A model generated the notes under the pieces. It was given only the letters and a program-made list of their open reading frames with translations, had not been told where the DNA came from and ran no database searches. DNA of 64,000 nucleotides. It comes from JAIEPW01 sp964471915 (GTDB lineage Bacteria; Acidobacteriota; Terriglobia; Bryobacterales; Bryobacteraceae). The stretch spans positions 62,001 to 126,000 of the forward strand of contig CAYYID010000004.1 of NCBI GenBank assembly GCA_964471915.1, written 5' to 3'. This document shows, piece after piece, positions 59,862 to 64,000 of this stretch (its first letter is position 1; each line of letters starts with the position of its first letter). A program made the translations under genes and the position numbers.

Positions 59862-60617
59862 ATGCGAATCATAACTGTCTTCGTCTGTGCGTTTTCGCTT
59901 TCATGTGTGATGCGGGCACAGTTCACCCCAGGGCTGACATCTGAACTTAGGCTCGAAGGGATGCTCCAGTCAGCTACACGCCGTCAGTTGAGGGTGCTGC
60001 CGTCCACTTCGCTTACGTTTGTTCCAGCAGCGCGACGAAACACCCGTACTCTCGTAGACTTCGCGACGCTCTACGATGCTGTGAAGACTGATACGTCACC
60101 GGTGAACATTTCACGCCGCCATGTGGGAAAAGTTGAACAGATGTTTGCATTGGGAGCCGGGACGAAGTACTTCGTTGCAATAGATGGCGAACTCTATCAC
60201 AACAACGCCCTGGGAATGCGCCTCCAGCAGTCGTATGGAGGAGGCCTGGTCGCGCGCCTAGTTGAGCGCCAGAGAAGCAGCTCCGTGACCCAGACGTTCT
60301 CCCTTGTCGGTGGGATGCGCTATATGGATCAACAGTTCCTCCGTCAAGACCGTCAGCGATTTGCCGCATTTCTTGTCGGACAGAGGTTTTACCAAGACGT
60401 CAAGGTGGCCAAGTTCACTCAGGCTTTCTTTCTAGTTCTTCCGATGGCAGAGAGCCGTTCTAGTTGGCAGTTTCGCACGGTGGCAGATCTCCGATTTCCG
60501 GTGTGGAGAGGACTGAGCTTCTCGGTTTCCGGTTTTGACGACTACGTTCGGAATGCACCGCCCCGGTTCCGCAGAAATTTCTACACAGTGAACGTTGGTT
60601 TTGCCTTCAACCACTAA
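59862..60617 (+). CDS. Secreted DUF481-like outer-membrane barrel protein
   Basis: 251 residues from the ATG at 59862, preceded by AAGGGG 5 nt away. Signal peptide (ITVFVCAFSLSCVMRAQ). The rest alternates short strands rich in aromatic and polar residues and ends NFYTVNVGFAFNH, with the R-PPRFRRN motif seen in DUF481 barrels (YdiY type). A GC content lower than its neighbours suggests acquisition. Function not known. Confidence 0.65.
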   Translation: MRIITVFVCAFSLSCVMRAQFTPGLTSELRLEGMLQSATRRQLRVLPSTSLTFVPAARRNTRTLVDFATLYDAVKTDTSPVNISRRHVGKVEQMFALGAGTKYFVAIDGELYHNNALGMRLQQSYGGGLVARLVERQRSSSVTQTFSLVGGMRYMDQQFLRQDRQRFAAFLVGQRFYQDVKVAKFTQAFFLVLPMAESRSSWQFRTVADLRFPVWRGLSFSVSGFDDYVRNAPPRFRRNFYTVNVGFAFNH

Positions 60618-60636
60618 ATTCGCTTGAGGAGTTACG

Positions 60637-60912
60637 ATGGCAGATACAAGAAAGCGCAACAAAACGAAGACAGTCTCAAAACAGTCCACAAGTGAAGCTG
60701 CAGCGACCAAGATCGAAGTACGGGCCCTATCGCTGACGAAGTATCTTGCCGACGTGAAGCGCGGCGCTGCGGCAGCTGTAGCACAGGGATCGCCCGTTGG
60801 TGCATGCCTGGTGACGAATCCGCACACTGGCCAGCGTGTTTGCGTGGAGACGGACAAGGCCACATGCACCGGCATGAAGGGGAGGTTCATCGGCGGTCCC
60901 TGCGGGCTCTGA
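60637..60912 (+). CDS. Small Cys-patterned protein (91 residues)
   Basis: A basic, disordered N-terminus (RKRNKTKTVSKQ) then a short C-terminal module with four cysteines at 57, 69, 77 and 89 in the pattern C-x11-C-x7-C-x11-C, with GRFIGGPCGL at the end. GAGGAG lies 5 nt before the ATG. It resembles short repeated Cys modules found in secreted proteins, but there is no signal peptide; the leader-plus-core shape also resembles a modified-peptide precursor. No modification enzyme is near. Confidence 0.55.
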   Translation: MADTRKRNKTKTVSKQSTSEAAATKIEVRALSLTKYLADVKRGAAAAVAQGSPVGACLVTNPHTGQRVCVETDKATCTGMKGRFIGGPCGL

Positions 60913-61242
60913 GTGAGAACCACTGCTCGGCGTTGGCAGGGATCAGAGGTTTTTAGTGGGCTTCGAGGGACAGTTTGGACTGCACCCCAATGCTAAGACA
61001 CGGAAAATAGGGACAGGTGACCGCTCGCTGGAAAGCGCTCGGCAAGAGGACTTGCGGGGGAGCTGGGGGAGCTTGGGGGGGAGCTGGGGAGCTGGGACAG
61101 ACGAGTCTTTCTCAGATTTCGTGAAAACTTCACCCTAAGTCTGCGCCTTGCCGCACCGTGCGTCGCCGCTACCGGCAGCCCCCCGAATGGACCCCACCGC
61201 CAGGCCGACTGCGGCGGAAGTGGATCACGGCGTGAGCCCGAC
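60913..61242. other. 330-bp region without a gene
   Basis: Contains the G-tract array listed separately; otherwise no open frame with support on either strand. Confidence 0.5.
61056..61096 (+). repeat. G-tract array, quadruplex-forming motif
   Basis: Five G-runs (5, 5, 7, 4 and 3 Gs) separated by AGCT or AGCTT. It satisfies the G3+N1-7 rule for a G-quadruplex and is a simple near-tandem repeat of GGGGGAGCT. Confidence 0.7.
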
Positions 61243-61607
61243 CTACCGCTCCACGGGGCCGCCCGCCCGGGAAGTGCTCATGGTCGCGTCCCGGATCACC
61301 ACCAGCAGCCCAGCCCATTCTCCGTCGCCGAACCGCTCGATTCCCAGCATCACTGACTGGTGGATCTTCACGCGGTTGGGCTGCCGCAGCCGCACAATGA
61401 GGATGCCCGAGTGGCTGGCGGCACGGTACTCCGTGAACCCTTGTCGGTTGTGATCAGCAGACGGCTCTCCCGCATCGCCACGTCCCAGAGACCCGCATCC
61501 GCCAGACCCTCTTCATCGGTCCCGCGGATGTCTTTGACGTCGTGGCCCAGTTCGCTCAAGCGGCCCACGGTCATGCGCGGGATGTTCTCGTCGACCAGAA
61601 TCCGCAT
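61243..61607 (-). pseudogene. Frameshifted DUF5615 PIN-like toxin
   Basis: MRILVDENIPRMTVGRLSEL through RLLITTDKG is the start of a DUF5615 PIN-like protein. At about 61438 the frame breaks: the same-frame reading gives noise, while a shift by one base gives FTEYRAASHSGILIVRLRQP to a TAG at 61243, a coherent ending. One base is missing after the third G of the codon run. The DUF433 partner lies 3 nt upstream. Confidence 0.75.
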
Positions 61608-61610
61608 CCG

Positions 61611-61862
61611 TCAGCGGCCCGGAGCTGGCAGCGGCGTCACTTGCTCCTCGGCCAGCTCAGCCGCATAGTCGAGGCACGCCATGATGTCCGCGCGCTCTAG
61701 CGACGGATACTCGGCCAGCAGGTCCTCCACCGTGTCACCATTCGCCAGCATTCGGACAATTTGGTGGACGGGAATCCGGGTGCCCTTCACGCACGCCTGG
61801 CCGTGGCAGATAGTCGGGTCGATGGAGATCCTCTCGAACGGCACCTTCGTGTCCTCCAGCAC
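61611..61862 (-). CDS. DUF433 antitoxin
   Basis: 83 residues from a GTG at 61862, chosen because GGAGGAG lies 7 nt before it. CHGQACVKGTRIPVHQIVRMLANGDTVEDLL is the DUF433 helix-turn-helix core, and EYPSLERADIMACLDYAAE its end. Normally the antitoxin for a DUF5615 toxin, which is broken here. Confidence 0.82.
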   Translation of the reverse strand: MLEDTKVPFERISIDPTICHGQACVKGTRIPVHQIVRMLANGDTVEDLLAEYPSLERADIMACLDYAAELAEEQVTPLPAPGR

Positions 61863-62066
61863 CAGTGTACTCCTCCTCCCGCATCCGCCCACACCGCGCT
61901 GTCACGCCTGACGAAAATCTCAATCTCTCGCTTTTTCAATTACTTGCCGAAACCGACCTGGCGGGTCACGTTGACCAACCCCGTACCCTGACATCGCAAC
62001 CGCCGGCTGGCGGGTCAACAACGCGCCGCCCGTCAGGCGGCGGGTGAACCAGGAGGAATCAGAGTC

Positions 62067-62843
62067 ATGACCGAGAACAGCGCGACCGGACCCCGCACCC
62101 CCGAGGGCAAGGCCAAGTCCGCGCAGAACGCGACCAAGCACGGCCTCCAGGCCCAGCAACTGCTCCCCAACGAGAACCCGGAAGCCTTCGCGCAACTTCG
62201 CGAGTGCTATTTCTCCCAACATCCGCCCCGCACCATCTGGGAATTCGACATCCTCGAAGAAATGGTCTGGGATAAGTGGATGAAGTTCCGCCACCGCCAC
62301 ACCGAAAAGGCGGTTCTCACGCTGCTTACCGATCCGAAATCGCTCGACGTGGATCCGGCCTACGCGCCCCTCGCCCGCGCCTTCATCCAGAACGCCGGAC
62401 CCGACGGCGTGCTCCAACTGCTCCACCGCTACGGCGTCGCCATCAGCCGGAGCTACCTCCGGCACCTGCGCGAACTCCAGCGCCTCCGCCCCGACGCCTT
62501 CGGCATGGAGGCGCCCTCCCGGAGCTTGCCGCTCGCTGACGCTCGCGGCCCTGAAAACCCGGACGCAAGCGGAGCCGCGACCGTCAGGGAGCGGCAAGCC
62601 CTCGGAACCCCGAGCGCCAGCGACGGGCAAAGCCCGGCAGAACAAAGCCAGCCGCGCGAACCTCTTACACCAAAATTTCCAAACGAACTCCCCCCGCTCG
62701 CCACCTTCCGCGAGGACCCCCGGGATTCCATCACCAACCACCGCGAATGGCCCATCCTCAAGAACTTGCTGTTCACGGCCACTAAACCTTATCCCGAAGC
62801 CACGGCTTCCATCCTCTCGAAACTCCGGGAGCTGCCCGCGTAA
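62067..62843 (+). CDS. Small-terminase-associated protein (GPRTPEGKA family)
   Basis: 258 residues; AGGAGG lies about 10 nt before the ATG. N-terminus NSATGPRTPEGKAKSAQNATKHG is the hallmark of a family found beside terminases in acidobacteria and planctomycetes. A helical middle (PPRTIWEFDILEEMVWDKW) is followed by a region that contains an inserted repeat (about residues 152-178) and a C-terminal helix. Probably DNA-binding; a small-terminase role is inference. Confidence 0.6.
   Translation: MTENSATGPRTPEGKAKSAQNATKHGLQAQQLLPNENPEAFAQLRECYFSQHPPRTIWEFDILEEMVWDKWMKFRHRHTEKAVLTLLTDPKSLDVDPAYAPLARAFIQNAGPDGVLQLLHRYGVAISRSYLRHLRELQRLRPDAFGMEAPSRSLPLADARGPENPDASGAATVRERQALGTPSASDGQSPAEQSQPREPLTPKFPNELPPLATFREDPRDSITNHREWPILKNLLFTATKPYPEATASILSKLRELPA
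62523..62600. repeat. Inverted repeat (REP-like) inside the coding sequence
   Basis: Arms 62523-62549 and 62574-62600 are 27 bp each with 24 of 27 complementary, containing CTTGCCGCTC and TCGCGGC. It lies in frame in the gene and supplies about 26 residues (SLPLADARGPENPDASGAAT... region). Confidence 0.75.
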
Positions 62844-62858
62844 CTAAGGAGCATCATC

Positions 62859-64000
62859 ATGAACTTTCGCAACGAACTCGAATCCATCCTCGGCCCCAGC
62901 GACATCCTCGCCTTCGCGCGCGAGACGCTGCGCTTTCAACCCGACGAGCACCAGGCGCGGCTGCTGACCACCCAAGCCCGGCGGGTGATTCTGAACTGCA
63001 CGCGGCAGTGGGGGAAGTCCACGGCGGCGGCGGTGAAGGCGGTGCACCACGCGCTGACGGAGCCGGAGGCGATGGTGGTGATTGCGAGTCCGTCGCAACG
63101 GCAGGCGGCGGAGTTCTTCTTAAAGTGCAAGAAGAGTCTCGCGAAAGCCCAAGTGAATCACAAGAAAGACGGGATCAATCCGCATTCGGCGGTATTGGAG
63201 AATGGCTCCCGATTAGTCGCGCTGCCGAATTCGGATAATACGATCCGGGGGATTTCGGGGGTCACCTTTCTGATCTGCGATGAAGCCGCGCGGATTCCCG
63301 ACGAACTCTATCAGGCGCTGATGCCGATGCTGGCGACGACGGCCGGGCACGTGTGGCTGCTCTCGACGCCGGACGGGCCGCGGGGATTCTTCTACCGCGA
63401 GTGGATGTCGCCGGAGCCGGCGGAGCGGATCTCCGTCAAAGCCACCGAGTGTCCGCGGATCAGCCAGACGTTCCTCGACAACGAACGGCTGCACCGCGGC
63501 GAGTATCAGTTCCGGCAGGAGTATCTGTGCGAGTTCCAGGCCGGAGCGCAGACGGTGTTCGCGCGGGAGCGGCTGGAGGCGCTGGTGACGGACACGTTTC
63601 CGGCGTTTCCGAAGTACGCGTGGCGCGTGCCGAAGATGCCGGAGTCGGCGAATCCGTGGGATTCGGGCCGGGATGCGGGTCCGTGGACGCACACGGGGAC
63701 GTGGTACAACGCGGGGCTGGACTTGGGGCAGTCGCGGGATCCGGCGGCGCTGGTGCTGCTGGCGGGGCACAGGTACGTGGGCGAGAAGCGGGATCCGTAC
63801 TCGCTGGAGCGGCCAGAGGTGACGGTGTACACGGTGGCGGACTGCAAGAGGTTTCCGCTGGGGACGCCGTACACGCGCATCGTGAGCGAGATCGCGATGC
63901 TGGCGGACCACGTGGCGTTCGACGGGAACCTGCGGCTGGCGTTCGACGCGACGGGGCTGGGGCGGCCGGTGCGGGACATGATCCTGGAGGAACGGATCAA
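62859..64000 (+). CDS. Terminase large subunit, 3' part outside the window
   Basis: 380 codons present. Deviant Walker A CTRQWGKST (47-55), Walker B FLICDEAAR and coupling LLSTPDGP are intact. The nuclease half begins with GLDLGQSRDPAALVLL, whose Asp starts the RNase H-like site, and FDATGLGRPV carries the next. This motor packages phage DNA. Start ATG 62859 follows AAGGAG. Strong G-ended codon use after 63000. No portal or capsid gene is in view because of the edge. Confidence 0.9.
   Translation, partial: MNFRNELESILGPSDILAFARETLRFQPDEHQARLLTTQARRVILNCTRQWGKSTAAAVKAVHHALTEPEAMVVIASPSQRQAAEFFLKCKKSLAKAQVNHKKDGINPHSAVLENGSRLVALPNSDNTIRGISGVTFLICDEAARIPDELYQALMPMLATTAGHVWLLSTPDGPRGFFYREWMSPEPAERISVKATECPRISQTFLDNERLHRGEYQFRQEYLCEFQAGAQTVFARERLEALVTDTFPAFPKYAWRVPKMPESANPWDSGRDAGPWTHTGTWYNAGLDLGQSRDPAALVLLAGHRYVGEKRDPYSLERPEVTVYTVADCKRFPLGTPYTRIVSEIAMLADHVAFDGNLRLAFDATGLGRPVRDMILEERI

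Noticed and set aside
60637..60912. Bacteriocin or RiPP cluster
   Set aside because: Shape of the small protein is suggestive, but no maturation enzyme, protease or dedicated exporter is adjacent.
61958..62017. 11-bp direct repeat CTGGCGGGTCA (two copies) as an attachment site
   Set aside because: No integrase nearby and the repeat is short; chance or a regulatory site is as likely.

Overview
The window is a dense, GC-rich bacterial chromosome segment. Gene content, the many secreted proteins, the FtsX-type ABC exporter, the Hfq variant and the short lysine-rich ORF fit an acidobacterium, probably of the Solibacter/Bryobacter group; this is inference from gene style, not a database match. 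There are no rRNA or tRNA genes and no CRISPR array.

Layout. 1-3693 (minus): acyl-CoA operon (MaoC hydratase, alpha-methylacyl-CoA racemase, acyl-CoA ligase, esterase), every junction overlapping. 3763-5181: malate dehydrogenase and a SET-domain protein. 5201-10455: cell-wall amidase, lytic transglycosylase, MobA, a lone MlaF-like ATPase, an SH3 lipoprotein, a 49-residue zinc-ribbon protein and a frameshifted membrane protein. 11246-12912: a secreted protein lying between tadA and a 55-bp degenerate copy of part of tadA. 12974-17383: four-gene MacB/DevBCA-like exporter. 17427-25294: epoxide-hydrolase-like enzyme, ECF sigma factor with a putative membrane anti-sigma partner, rsmA without a normal start codon, gltX, glnS and a carbamoyltransferase. 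25303-33737: Hfq, DNA polymerase III delta prime, DinB, TatA, HU, glycosyltransferase, metallo-hydrolase and cyclase. 33830-38404: GH36-like glycosidase, enoyl-CoA hydratase, a nested inverted-repeat element and a methyltransferase.

38427-41762 is the most unusual block: a response regulator fused to a thioredoxin-reductase-like flavoprotein that lacks the redox cysteines, a histidine kinase with a cyclic-nucleotide-binding-like domain, and a ubiquitin-hydrolase-type (UBP) zinc finger, tightly packed. 41965-45126 is the rpmH-rnpA-yidD-yidC-jag cluster. 45137-58336 is metabolic: M20 peptidase, homogentisate dioxygenase with a flavin reductase-like protein and a CoA ligase, beta-lactamase-like hydrolase, phosphodiesterase, a Phd/PIN toxin-antitoxin pair, a two-gene phosphonate module, accD and a D-aminoacylase. 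58453-64000 is accessory: an HTH/PIN pair, a lower-GC islet with an outer-membrane-barrel-like protein and a Cys-rich small protein, a G-tract array, a broken DUF5615/DUF433 pair, and a terminase with its usual small partner, running off the end.

A recurrent signal runs through the window: many genes carry a -10-like hexamer (TATACT, TAGAAT, TATCCT and similar) only 5-12 nt before the start codon and no Shine-Dalgarno sequence. This suggests that leaderless or nearly leaderless transcripts are common in this organism.
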